NCBI GenBank assembly: GCA_022605955.1
Contig: JAKCOZ010000018.1
Coordinates: 8,626,001-8,690,000, forward strand
Direction of reading: 5' to 3'
Origin: Rallus limicola
Lineage: Eukaryota > Chordata > Aves > Gruiformes > Rallidae
Length of the DNA stretch: 64,000 bases
In this document: positions 22,711-35,000 of the stretch, in pieces
Layout: each line of letters begins with the position of its first letter
Position numbering within the stretch: position 1 is the stretch's first letter
Notes under the pieces: model-generated
The model's input: only the letters and a program-made list of their open reading frames with translations
The model's database searches: none
What the model was told of the DNA's origin: nothing
Program-made: the position numbers and the translations under genes

Positions 22711-25700
22711 GTGAGTATGATCAGATTTATTAATGTTTGGCATGTTTAAGCTTCGGGAGAAATTGAACAGTCATGTAAGCAGTGTGTTCAGAACTGTTAG
22801 CTGGCTTGCAGGAGAAATCTTATCTCTGTATAGGCTGCAGCAAAACATTTTAGATGCTGATTTTGACTGGATACTGTGAAAAGCTTGGGCTGAACTCTTC
22901 TACAGTTATTTTTCTTTGCTATAATGTCATGTAGGGCTGTGTTCAGCAGGCAGGGTTTGCAAGGAGAATAGTACGCTTTTTCCTACAAAACCCAAGATTG
23001 AGCTGGGGTCTTTTAATAGCTCCTGTAAGTGCATTTCCTAATCTTTAACAATTGTTAAACTTCTCTGCAAATATTTCATCCAAGGCAATGTACAATTTCC
23101 CTTGTTGATCTGAGCAGTCACAGTGAGAGCTGCAGTTAGAATGTTTTTTTATCTCCTGTCAGTATTTAGCACTAATACTGAACTTATAGGTTAATGTGGT
23201 GGGGTTTTTTTTAATGATAGCCTGTGTCCAGCTTTAATTATAGATGAGCCTGGTGGTAGTTATCTGGGCAGTGCTGTTGGAATGCTGCAGTTGCAGTTCT
23301 TGGGCACGCTTTCAGACGTGACCAACAAAAACAAAAAGTCTCATACTAAAAGTACTGTGACAGCTTCAGGTCTTTAGCACAGCACCATTTGGAGTTGGAG
23401 GTTCAATGGAAATTCAGAAGAATAGCTGTGGAAATAAGTGTCCATTATTTAATTTTTTTTTTATGCTGGTAACTGAATAATATCATTAATGCCCTTAGAA
23501 TGTTTTTGACCTTTCTGCAAGGTTTTTTTGTCCTAGGTTTAACTGCCTACCCCCTTGATGTTAGTGCTCAAACTTCTGTTTACAGAAGTACAATAGCAGC
23601 AGATAGATGACAGTTGATGTTACAGCTCAGTTAAATGCTGTCTGTAAAGCATCCTGAGCATTTACCCTGAAGCAGAGCTCCACTGCTTCAAAGTAGGCTT
23701 CATCTGAACTGTGTTGCTGTCAGACTGTGGCATGTGTATGTGTCTGTAGCTTCTGTTTTAAGCAGTAAGCAGAAGGTAAAGGTAGACTTGGCCCTGCTTC
23801 AAGTAAAGGCCTGTAATTAGCTAGGCCAGTCAAGCTGAATTTCCTAGGTGCATTTTTCAGTGCTCATGTGTTAACACATAATTAGTTGGCTAAAACAGAG
23901 ACCAACGTATTCCAGTAATGGGCATACAGATCCCTGGATCCCACAGGGTAATTCACTTGCCTGGGATCTGAAACTAAAATGTAGTGGATGCTGTGGATCT
24001 AAACATTGGGTTTCCTTCTGAGTGAGAAATGGTCCAGCAAGGACAAATTGAAGATAACGTAACTCTTGGGCTCTGAAAGAGTGGAGATTTAGGTTAGACA
24101 TTAGGAAGAAATCTTTCTCTGTGAGGGAGGTGAGGCCCTGGCACAAGGTGCCTGGAGATCCTGGGGCTGCCTCTGGATTTCTGGCAGGGTTCAAGGCCAG
24201 GTTGGATGGGGCTTTGGGCACCCTGGGCTAGTGGAGGGTGTCCCTGCCCATGGCAGGGGGTGGGACTGGGTGGGCTTTGAGATCACTTCCCACCCAAATC
24301 ATTCTAGGTGCCTGGTAGAAGAATCAGGACTTTCCCCCCTCCCATTCAGTGAAGGATTTTTCAGAGATCTGGAGGTACAGTTGAACCAAGGAACTAATGT
24401 GTTCCCAGAAAGCTCATATGAGGAGCTGTCACTTTTAAACTTATTAATGGAGAATTTGAGACCTGTATAGCACACTGTTAGATTAAGTTTATTTACAACT
24501 TTTGATACTTGATTCCATTGACTTCATTCTGGAATAAAATTAAGGTTCTTGTCTTTGTGAAAAAGAATGCTTTAAAGAGGCAAAAGCATGTAATAATCCC
24601 CAAATATCATAGTTAAATATTGTGTTCTTTTTTACTCTTAGAAGTGTGCTATTACAGCACATACCATTCTCAGTGATACTGCTTGAATTACTCTTAGTGT
24701 TGAGTGATCCAAGCTGCAAGGTGACTACTGTAATCAGGCTGCAATGTTCTGTCTGTTGCTGTTGTGTGCCTCTGCACTCAGTCTCCTGTTGACTTTCTTG
24801 CTAGACACAAGCTGTGGATTAGATTCCATCTGAAAGAATTGTGATATATCTCCCTGATGCTGCAGGGAATCCCATAAATGTAGCTACTGTTTCTTGTTTG
24901 ACAAGGTTTTGGGTTTTTTAGCCGTAAGATGGGTTTTTTTTCCAGCAGTTAAGGTGCACATACTGTCCTTTTTTCTTCCTTGTATTTCTCTTTCATTTGA
25001 GGTTTGGATGGATTAGTACAGATAATGCAAACAGAACTAAATACTGACTTCCAGAGTGGAGAGATCTTATTTAAAAATTAGGATAGTCTAAACAAACCTA
25101 TTTTACTTAGCCAGTGGAACAGGCTTAAAATACTTGCAGAAAGCTACTGCGTTCTAATGAGGAGCTTCTACAGGTGGGAGCTTGATTGAAATTACACAAG
25201 TTTGGTCTTTCTTTTTGGTGAGTATCCCTCCAGTTTGAGTGATGATGAAGTATCAGATGACTTGTCTCTTATTACAAGGTTAATGGCTTTGATGGCAGTA
25301 TGTAAGAACATGCAGACTTCTGTAGCTGTGGTAAATATGGGCTGTAGCTTCTGTGAAGCAACCGTGTTTTCTCTTTAAATTCATCAATTTACATTCTGTC
25401 TCAGACCAGGAACTTCCTGCACACAAGCAGGGTTGTTGTCCAGAGTACTGGATGCTGTCACAGCATTTGAAACTTTCTAGAAAAAACAGTTGTTCTACCA
25501 GCTTATAATGTAACTAAAACTACTTGCTGTAACTTCAGAAATGAAACTGCTAAGAAAGCAAGGAAGTTGAAATTATTCTTCAAACTCCATAAAGATGAAT
25601 TATCTACAGTTCTTGACCATTTCTCTGTGCATTTGTGGAATGGAAAAATAGTTGTGGCTAACGACAAGGTCTTCAATTAGTAAAGTGTCTCTGTGGAAAG

Positions 25701-25729
25701 GAATAATTAACTTGCCTCTTGCTTTGCAG
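22711..25729 (+). other. ATP6V0E1: ATP6V0E1 intron 3 (within the 3' UTR)
   Basis: GTGAGT donor at 22711 and a TTTGCAG acceptor ending at 25729. It separates the stop-codon exon from the 3' UTR exon. It contains one CR1 fragment (24068-24308). Confidence 0.7.
24068..24308 (+). mobile_element. CR1 LINE 3' fragment
   Basis: Reads in the CR1 sense: GGAGATTTAGGTTAGACATT, then AGGAAGAAAT, GTTCAAGGCCAGGTTGGATG, the CCTGCCCATGGCAGGGGGT block and a CCATTCTA-like end. Its last 150 bp are nearly the same as the CR1 copy at 42455-42855. A reverse-strand open frame of 116 codons across it is a by-product. Confidence 0.9.
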
Positions 25730-26245
25730 GTAAAGAAGAGATTTCCTCCAGATGAAAAACTCCACTGACCCAAAGATGCCCTTAACATAGGTGGCTGGAT
25801 ACCAAGCCTGCATTAATGCCTTAACCTTTCTATTGTGCTTCAAATGGCTTGTTCAAAGCCCTGTATTTTTTTCCTACTCTACCTTTTAACACTGTGCCTA
25901 ATGCAATTTATACTCTTCTTTGGTGCTGTACATTTTTGTCTGTTAACTTTGGATGTGATGAAAATTTCTAAAATGTTTATGGGTAATAGTCAGCCCTCTG
26001 GTTCACTTTACTCACTCTGTAGGGGTGATGTGTGTATCTTACAGGCCTTACACTGTTGCTGTGTTGTTCACCCCTGTTCTGTTTGACTGCACTTGAGAAA
26101 GATGTGTGCAATGAAACTGTAGAGGAGAGGAGTAACAGTGGTGCCACATGTTGATGGCACTTTTTTTTTTTAAAATGAGTTGTGTTCTTGGGAAATTTGG
26201 TCTTAAATTTCTCATGCATGGAAATAAAACTAATCCTCTGCTTTA
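25730..26245 (+). other. ATP6V0E1: ATP6V0E1 terminal 3' UTR exon
   Basis: Begins after the TTTGCAG acceptor and is entirely non-coding. AATAAA at 26223-26228 sets the end near 26245. Confidence 0.75.
26223..26228 (+). terminator. ATP6V0E1: ATP6V0E1 poly(A) signal
   Basis: AATAAA followed by T-rich and GT-rich sequence (TTCTTGTGCC) about 25 nt downstream, a good cleavage context. Confidence 0.75.
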
Positions 26246-28321
26246 TACAAAATGTTCTTGTGCCATGTTTAACTGTTATGATGTGCTTTTCTGTGGTTTT
26301 ACTTAGACTAGTTAGCCCGAGTTGAGCTGAGGAGACCTAAGTGAGGTGGATAAACTAAAGTCATGAGCTGTACTTTCTGCATGTAAAACTACCTCTCAAG
26401 GTAGCTCTAAAATAGGACTAAGTTTGCAGTCTAAAATTGCTGAAAGGTCTGCAGGAAGAAGTCTGCACTTAAGCTGAGAACCTCTTCTCTGTGAACTTCT
26501 CATTGCCTGTTACAAAGGAGGCCAAGTAGCAGAGATCACATGGTTACTTTGAATGAAACGTAAATAGTAACCCTAACAGGAGATTGATTTACTCCCTAGC
26601 CTTTTTGGAGGGTACATACAGTAATGAGCAGTTGGAACTGAAAACAGGAATTGTTTTATACTGACCTGACACTTGCACATAGAATTGCAGAGCTGATAAA
26701 GCACACGACAGCGTAGGCCAGAGATGAACGATTGCTGAGGCTCCTTGACTTCAGCTGAGTCCATGGGGTTGGGAATGAATCTAGCAAGTCATGTGCTAAG
26801 GAATAGCTTTGAAGGATGTTAAAACTGCTGCATATGCAGGAGTCTTCATGTATACTTTACTTCCTTACATCATGCCCAGGTAAATTGTGGTTATTCCTTA
26901 CTGTGTGGGGTTGTTATGCACAAGGACGTGGCAGAGCAGTTAATTATTATTTTTCCTTTCATTTCTGTTGGGTAGCACTTAACTTGTTTGGTGGGATAGT
27001 ATTCATTACTGGGCAGGAACTTGTGAGGTCCTGACAAAATGCTGTAAGTTGCAGTGATGAAAAACTTGACAGTGTCAATTGTAGAACAAATAAGAATGTG
27101 TCTGTCCTTGCAGATAAGAATAGTGACTTTTGGGACAGGAATAGTGGATTTATTTTTAAAGTTGATGACCACTGAGAGCTCTGTTTTTATCATGCAAGAA
27201 GTTGTACGCTATGATGCTTTATAGTCTGTGGCAAGTAGTTCCTAAGAAGATGGGAAACCAAATGATCTTCAAAAAGCTTAGGTGGTGGTTTGGTGGTTGT
27301 TTTTAGAAGTGTGTGGAGGATAATATCTGTTGACATTGTATGAAGAGGGGAAGAGAAATGCTTCATGACATTGTTGGCAAGTTTGAATATGTACCCATTT
27401 TAAAAATATATTGATCTGCCTGTCACATTTAGCCTAAAATGAGATGTCAAAGAAGAAAATACTCGGTGACAAACAGTGGTATTAGTACATTGGTATTATC
27501 ACTTTCTTTAACAAGCTTTCTGTTTCAGGTTCTGAGCTGTCACTTGTCATCAAAGATACAGGAGAAGTAAAGCAAAGGTCACACAGCATGTTGTTCACTG
27601 TTGGTGAATTTAATGTAAAGAGATACTCAAAGTCTGGACAAAGAAGCCAGAGTTCAAGTTCTATTTAGGTGCTTTCCTAAGAAATTCCCCTTTATCTGAA
27701 CCATTCATCTTTTTTCCTGAGACAGATGCCTGGTAGCAGCATGGTTGGAGAAATTGAACAAAATTACCGTTTCCATTGTGCTGAATGTTGTGTGACCTGC
27801 TGTCAGCACTGTCATTGTGGAGTGGTCTGCTCCGTGTGTGCCAGGAATTAACACTGCTGCACATAACTTTTTGTGCGTGATTGCAGACAGGTTCAACCCT
27901 TGGTTTTAAACAAACAAGGCAGGTATGAAAGGCTTTAACAGTTCCTCTTGCTTCGTGCCTACAGAAGAGAACACAAAATGGTAAGAGATGTATAAAGGAA
28001 GCTTAGTAGTGCCTGGGAGAGTTGGAAAGTCTGGGTCTACAAGGAAAGTCTGCTCTCCCTGGGTGCACTGGTATTTTGGGGGGAGGCAAAAAGTGAGAGG
28101 GAGATAAGGAAGCTGACTCTGTAGGTGAGTCTTGAAGTCTTCAAGCTGTAAATGGTGGCAGTATTTAGATTCAACGTTTAGGTCAGGGTCACAAAATGCC
28201 TTTTAACTGCGTTTTATATTGCTCTGGGAATCCCCATTACCTGCAGCTGTGTCCCTCAGAGGAAGCCGTGGTGAAGAGGTGATGGAGGCTTGCTTGTCCT
28301 GCTGGGGGACAGCAGGAGCGC
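26246..28321. other. Intergenic, ATP6V0E1 to CREBRF
   Basis: About 2.1 kb with no recognised gene, RNA or repeat. Confidence 0.6.
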
Positions 28322-28491
28322 GTTGTACAGGGAGGTGGTGGAGTCTCCTTCTCTGGAGATATTCAAGTCTCGTCTGGACGCCTATCTATGTAGTATGAGA
28401 TAGGGAGCCTGCTTTGGCAGGGGGGTTGGACCCGATGATCTCTTGAGGTCCCTTCCAACCCCTAAGATTCTGTGATTCTGTGTGATTCTGT
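28322..28491 (+). mobile_element. CR1 LINE 3' fragment at the CREBRF island edge
   Basis: Contains GGAGATATTCAAG, TCGTCTGGACGCC, CTGCTTTGGCAGGGGGGTTG, GACCCGATGATCTC and GGTCCCTTCCAACCCCTAAG, and ends in the CR1 terminal octamer-like repeat (ATTCTGTG) three times. It is a different CR1 subfamily from the copies at 24068 and 42455. Its 3' end lies only tens of bases from the CREBRF CpG island. Confidence 0.88.
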
Positions 28492-28909
28492 ACTTGCGCC
28501 AATGGCTTTAGGTTAGCGGGGGGAGAGGGAGGGGGCTCTTGCTGCGGAAACCACGCGCACGCGGGGGTCGGGCCGGGCTTCTGCTCAGAGGGGTAAGGCC
28601 GGGCCGAGCAAGGGCCAGTACTCCTTCCAGGCAGTGCGGCGGGAGTGCCGCAGGCCCGTCCCCGGGACAAGGGGCTGCGGGGCGCCCTTCCCTGGGGCGG
28701 GAGCGGCGGGCGGACAGACGGTCCTACTGCCCTTCGTTAAATACCCCCGGCGCGCCTCTCCACCCTCACGTGACGGGGGAGGCCCCGCCGGGGCGGCACC
28801 GCATTGGCCGGCTGCGCGCCGGCTGGCGATTGGCCGATACTGCCTCCCCCCCCTTCCCTCTCCCGCCCGCCCTCCCCACGTGAGGGGGGCGAGTCACGCG
28901 ATTTCCGGG

Positions 28910-29012
28910 AACCCGTCAGGAAGGGACATAAACAAAACAAACCCCGAAGCCGCATGGAGGGTCCGGGCCGGAGCGCGCGGGGCGGCGCCCCCTGCTGAGC
29001 CCCAGCCGCCCG
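28910..29012 (+). other. CREBRF: Putative CREBRF exon 1 (5' UTR)
   Basis: Inferred from a strong GGTAAGTG donor at 29013, following the TATA-less promoter motifs. The left end is a guess. It contains one upstream ATG (28954) whose 14-codon frame stops at 28998, before the donor. No transcript evidence is available to me. Confidence 0.5.
28954..28998 (+). promoter_or_regulatory. CREBRF: CREBRF upstream ORF 1 (14 codons)
   Basis: Encodes MEGPGRSARGGAPC then TGA, lying fully within the putative first exon. It would be met by scanning ribosomes before the main start if that exon is used. Confidence 0.4.
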
Positions 29013-32000
29013 GTAAGTGCGGGCCGCGGGGGGTGGCCTCGGCCGGCAGCTGCACCCCGGGAACGCGGCAAGGCGGCGCGGGGGGCTGCGGGGCGTCCCG
29101 GGGCCGCCCGCGGGGACGCGGCTGCCGGCCCGCTGCCCCGCCGGAGGGGCGGTGGCGGGCGGAGGGCGTCCCGGCAGGGAGGAGGCGGTGTTGGCTTGTG
29201 CGCGCTGGGGGGGGTGGGCTGCGGGGCGCGGGAAGGGGTGTGTCTGCCCGGCTCCCGGGCGCCGAGGAGAAGGGGACGGTGCCCGGCGGACAGCGGGCTC
29301 CTTTCGCTCCCCTGGGGGGTGTGGCTCCTGGTGCTGCGGGAGAGCAGCTGTGCGCGGGGGGCGTCCGGCTCTGAGGTTTCGGGCCCGATGGCTGTGGGGG
29401 CAGCTCTGATGTGGCCCGAGGGCGCGGCGAGAGGGGCTGCGCAGGGGACGGAGCACGGGTTTAGTAGCGAGTTGTCAGCGCCCCTTCCAACCTCCATCCG
29501 TCAGGAGCGGCCCGTGCCTTTACAAGGAAAGTGAGTCTCGCAGCGAGCGCTAGGGAAACGAAAGCGCCGTCCTGCCGGGGGAGACCGGTCGTGCTGGTTG
29601 TGCGTGTGGAGGGGCTGTTCGGCTGCCCTGCTGCGGGCGCCGGTGCGGTCAGCGCTGCCGCGCCAGGGGGTCGTGTGCAGAACGGCTCGGCGGTTCCCGT
29701 GCTCTTTTGCTTTTCGGGCTCGTAGCCGCCTCGCTCGCTTTCGACCTGTTTGAATGCTCGGGGCGGCCGGGGGTTTGGGGGTTTTCTGCCTGGGGCGTGA
29801 CGTGCCCAGCGCGGCGGCCACCGTCTGTGGGGAAGGCTGCGGGGCCGGAGGACGGCAAGGGGGGGGGTCTGCGAGCGGCTGGGGCAGTACGGCGACAGGA
29901 CCCTGCCCGCTCCGGCACGGCGTTTTATGTAACTGGCCGAGGGCTGTGGAGGTTCGCCGGGGAACGGTGAGCGGCAGACCCGGCTGGTCGGGAAGGGGCT
30001 TACCCCGGGCGCCGTGGAGTGCGCCCCGGGGCAGGCCGCGACGGCCGCCCCCGACGGGGGCCACGGGGCGGCGGCTGCCTCCCCCAGGGGAACCCTCGGT
30101 GCCCTTTCCATCACGCCGGGAGCAAGGCTGGCGCGATCCCGGTGCCCCGCGGGCGGCTGCGGCTCGGCTGCGCTCGGGGCTCCCTGAGGTGGGCCCGGGG
30201 CCGCAGCTGGTCCCCTCCGGAGCGGCGGAAGGGGGTTTGTTTACATGTCGCCTCACCCGAGCTTGAAAGGGCCGCTGGGCGGGTGAGTGGCGTGCGTGGC
30301 GGCGAATGGCAGCGCGCGTGGCTGAGGAGCCAGCCAGTGAGCGAGCGGGAAGGGCGGGACGGGGTGGTGGCGGCCGGGCTAGGCTGCGCTCCGCGCTGGC
30401 TGGCGGGGCGGCCATGTTGGCCGGGAGGTGTGTTAGTGGGTCAGGGGTGGGGGCGCGTTGCGGGCCGGGGCCGCCCGGGCCGGTCGAGAGCTGTCCTGCC
30501 GAGAGCTGCCCGTGGGAGGGGCGGCAGCGGTGTCGCTGGCTGCGGAAGGTGCCAGCCGGCTCCGTCCCTCCGAAGCTCCTTGCCTCAGGGACTACCGTCT
30601 CTCCGGGGGGTCGGCCCCCCGCGATCTGAAGGCGCGGCCGGAGCCGGCCAGCACACAGCCGGGAGGGAAGGCGATACCCCGACGGCCGTGGTCCCGCTCC
30701 CCGCTCCGAGGGCAGGATGGGGCGCGTTCCCACCAGTCCCCGCCAGACTTTACTAATAAAATACCGGTAACTCTGCGGGCCGCCTCAAGGGGATGCCTGC
30801 GGGCGTGTCTCCGGCTTCCAGCGTCCCCCCGCCCGCGGCTCCCGCACCTCTCCGTTTTTGGGTTCGTTCGCGCCGGCGTCGGGCGGGAGGCAGCAATGCC
30901 GAGAGCCCCTCATGTCACCGGGGACCCTGTTTCCTCTCAGGCCCGACGGTCCGCATCCCGGGCGCTACTGACTGTAACGGTGCCCGCCGTAGCGCCCGCA
31001 TGAGCTCGGCTCGGCTGAACATAAGGCGCGCTCGGCCGGGCCAGCCCGCGGTGTTTGTGAGGCATAGGCCAGTATAACCCACCAGGTAACAGCGAGTGTT
31101 CGGCGGCCAGACCCCGCCGTGTCACGCTCCAGCACAAAACACACACAACAGGCTGAACAGTTGTGGTTCGGCCGTGCCCGCTGAAACGCCGCTCCGGTCT
31201 TTAAATCTTGTTTAATCTTTATGTTGTTACCGCTTGAGGGTGACCTGTTGAAAGCACGCGATACGCAACCCGCAAAACAGAATCGGAGTCTGACTGTGCC
31301 TTTCAAACGCTTTAAAATATATTTGAAGATGATGATTAGAAGGTTGGCTAGCCTCTGCCCAAGCATCGCTTAACGAGGTGCTTCTGAGCATCCTTGTGGG
31401 GAGGGTTAATTATTATTAATATGTGTATGTTTTCATAGAATTACAGAGGGGCCGATACGGGTATTTTAGAAACTTGATCAGTTTTTATTGCTAGGAACTT
31501 AAAATGAGAAGTCAGGATTTCTATAAGAGATATATTGGGTGATTGTTTCAGCAGGAAAGGTTTCTTGTAAAAATATCGGTGCTCAGTGGTGGTACTTACA
31601 GCGCTGTGTAGCCAGTAGCTCACCTGACAAAGGAAGAGTTGTTCTGTGTTCAGTGGGAGTATTTAACTGAGAGGAAAAATCTGCATCAAGCCATTGAGCA
31701 TCCTTGCCATGTTGTTTTAAATAATGAGTGGCAAAATAGGGGTGGTGGTTTAAGGACTAAGGTTTGAAGTCCTTTCAGAATTGGCAGGAATTAATTTGGA
31801 ATAAATAGAAGCTTCTGTCCAACTAATAGACTCTCATAAATAAGGGAACACACTGGTTTAGATTGCTGTGACTTGCATGTCCATGCTGTGTGGTTTGTGA
31901 AGCATAATTAAATCATACTTTAAAATAAAAAGTTTAATGAAGTTTGGCACTAAATGAGAAGTACTTGAAAGTCATGGATTTTAAGGTCCAGATCTTGCTA

Positions 32001-35000
32001 TAATTCCCCAATCATATTATTTATTTATTTTTAAATCATCTTTCTGGTTTTGAACATGATTTTTTTTCTCTTTACTTTTTGGACTGTTTTGACTGATACT
32101 GTTTCTGTGATTTGTTGCCACCTTTGAAGTGTGCTGTAGCCCATTTCTAACAAAAGTAAAACAAAACATAATTTCACAGTGTGAGGAGTAGACAAGATCA
32201 TACCGATCCCTTCATCGTAAGAGGTTATTTTCTAGTAACTATGGAATTAATTTTTTCTTGCCCAGAAAGACTTTTTACTATCAGGAAAAAAAAAAAAGAG
32301 AGAAACACCATGCAGGAATCTATAATATTGCTGGAGATTGTAAGCTAAAGTGTTGTCTAGTTTTGCTTTTGTTTTCAGTTGTTGCTTTGGCCACACTCTG
32401 CTTCAGGGGAAATCTTTGGCTCAAAAAACCACTTTGAATGGTAGTCTTGCTGTTAATGCTCTTGTGCACAAAGCTCTCCAGAGTCTACAGTGGTGATGGT
32501 TTATGCAACTCATATTTTAACTATAAGAAGTTTTTTAAATTAAGTGTGCTAGTACAGTTCTAATTAAGTCTTAACATGCTGTACATCCCATTCTTGACAC
32601 TAAAATAATAAAATCTCAGTTCCAGAACGTACAGAAAAGCTAATGCTTTCACTAGGAGCATATTATTCTGGGCATAGTTGTTACAAAATGTGTAAATGCG
32701 AGTTGTTTATTGGTCTAAGACAAAAAACAACACCAGTTTTTTTTCCTCCTGTCTCTTGCATGATGATCAGTTATCGGCATCTCTTTGCTTACGCAGTTGT
32801 GCTGAAGTGGAATGTCCCTCCAAACTTGGGCAGCTGTCAGTGATGGGGTGGTATAACTCAAACAAGGAACGCAGTGCTGTATCCTTCTTCATAACTGATC
32901 AGCTCTTTTACCTGAGATGTGTGTGAGACAGGAGAAGAGAGCTTCTGTTCAGCAGTATCACTTCCAGATCTTGAAGTCTATCTGCTGTGGACAAGTTAGA
33001 ATAGCAAAATAATATTGGGGGGGAAGGGAAGGTCAGCAGAGAAAAAGGAACGAGGACAATGATGTAGCAGTTTCCCTCTCCTGAAGGGAAGAGGTTTAAA
33101 AGAAGTGAAACAGTTCTTTTAAATGGCAGTGCTCCATCAAACTCAGGATCTGAGTGTCTTAAGCAGATGTTGTGTGCTCTCCAGGATAAAGTGAAGGGCA
33201 TAATGTCTTAAATGCTCATGCTGGCATTTCAGGACATCGCTGAGAAGTAGAGGGACTTGGCTTCTTTGGATGAGCAGGTGAATGAGGCTGGACTGTGGTG
33301 GGCAGAAGCAGAGGCAGACCTTTTATGAGAGTGTCTTTGCTCATCTGCTATGACAAGAAATCAGCCCAGAAGAAGACTTAGTATCTTTGCAGTGGGAGAG
33401 AAAAGTAAAAGAATTATTTTTAAGTCTGGGTAATAACTGAGGAATCCTGTAGAAAGAAAGATAAGAGGGGAAAAAAAAAAACCACCAAAAACCCAAACAT
33501 TAGGAACATTACACTCAGGAACAAAACTAAGAAAAATACCTTTTGTGCTTGAAGACCTCACTGAGCAGAGTGTGTTCTGTAATGGGAAGCAAATTGGCAC
33601 AAACTGAGGAAGGAAAAAGTTCTAAGAGAAACACAGGAAAACTTGTTGCATCTCTATTTGTAGTACTTCATTAAATGTCCAGATACAGCAAGCACTGCAT
33701 AGTTTGTACTGGTTCTTTTAAAATACGTGGCAGTGTTTGTGCATTCTCCAAAATTCAGAGTTCGGCACCTTCAGCGTCTCAGCTCGAGTCTGTAGGTTTG
33801 GTACTGACGGGCTCTTGTGCCAGGCTGGGGTTTTACCCACATCCAAAAACGTAACTTTGACAAACTGCTGTATGGTGGAGTCACCATCGTGAGAAGTGGA
33901 ATTGTTCATGTAATGGATTTCTAACAGGCATTTAGCTGCTGGGATAATAAGCACTGTACAGTCAGCAGAGTGGTATAGCAACGTGCGGTGTGCTTTTCAG
34001 ATTGTACCAATACACATTGGAATTGAGACAGAAATAGAAACTTTACTTACAGCTACAGTACAAATGATTCATACAGGTGCCTGAGGAAGACTTTCAGAGT
34101 TACCCAGCTGAAGGCTAGCAGTTTAGGTTTTTTCTCTTATAGAAGCTTCTTTAAGGGTGATGTTATGTCACAGAAGGGTGTTTTTCCTGGTCTAGGGAAG
34201 TGGCACACACATGGTAACTGCCGTGTTTCTTCTCAGTGCTGCATGTTTTGAGTTTAGGTTCTGCTGCCTGTCAGTTTCAATGTGCTGCTGCATCAGTAAT
34301 GTCACATAATTAGCCTGACATTAGATTGTTTGAAGTTCAGTCTTCCCAGGTGTCTTTGGACCGCTATAAACCTACTCTAAATACGCGTTTTTGAAAAGCA
34401 AATATAAAGGCAGAGGATTTTTTTTTTTTAGCATTTGTCATTAGAATAATGAATTTTTAACTCTGTAGAACAGGTTTTGGTTACTTACTGATGACTGATG
34501 GAGAAGTTAACCCATACATGATTTTAACCAATGTGACTTATGTAAGCCTCCATCAGTACCCTGAATTTTTAAATGTTGGATGGATATCACAGTTCATAAG
34601 ATATCTTGCCCTTCTTCAGGCCTGTGTGAAAGAGGGAACCTTCTGCCTGAAGCAGGGGTACAGCTCCATGCTGATGTGACTCAAGAATCTGCAGACACAG
34701 AATCAACTCAGGGACCAGCTCCTTAATCACCTTAATCTGATTTAACTCCAGAAGGAGTGGCAGCACCCTGCCCCTGCCCGGTGCCCCAGGCTCTGTATTC
34801 CACCTGCAGTTGTGTTGCTGTGAAACAACTGCAGGATTTTACCTCTGTATCTCTGCATTCGGGAAGAGCTGATGTAAGGCAGTAACGAAAATTGTCCAGA
34901 AGCAGGAAATCCCACTGTCTTCAGTAATCCTTACACTGCTACTCTTGAGCTCTGCCACTGATCTTTCAGTTCATTTCAATCCATATTCGTTATATAGATA

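Larger units (their letters stand above)
28500..31080 (+). promoter_or_regulatory. CREBRF: CREBRF CpG-island promoter
   Basis: A CpG-dense block of about 2.6 kb, the largest in the window. Upstream of the putative first exon lie TCACGTGAC (28766-28774, nine of ten bases of the TFEB/CLEAR palindrome), an E-box CACGTG (28877-28882) and two reversed CCAAT boxes (ATTGG at 28803-28807 and 28829-28833). GCCATGTTG (30411-30419) is a YY1-type site, far downstream and possibly part of a second promoter. The long open frames on both strands here are GC-composition by-products. Confidence 0.75.

Noticed and set aside
23871..24221. A - strand frame starting [14 protein letters not shown], with a similar one at 42449-42760
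   Set aside because: Both are the antisense of the CR1 3' UTR. The likeness between them reflects repeat copies, not a gene family.
29501..30733. A 410-codon open frame on the - strand, with further long frames on both strands from 28634 to 30756
   Set aside because: The peptides are Pro/Arg/Ala/Gly-rich with no known domain and overlap each other in several frames. This is what stop-poor CpG-island sequence gives by composition.
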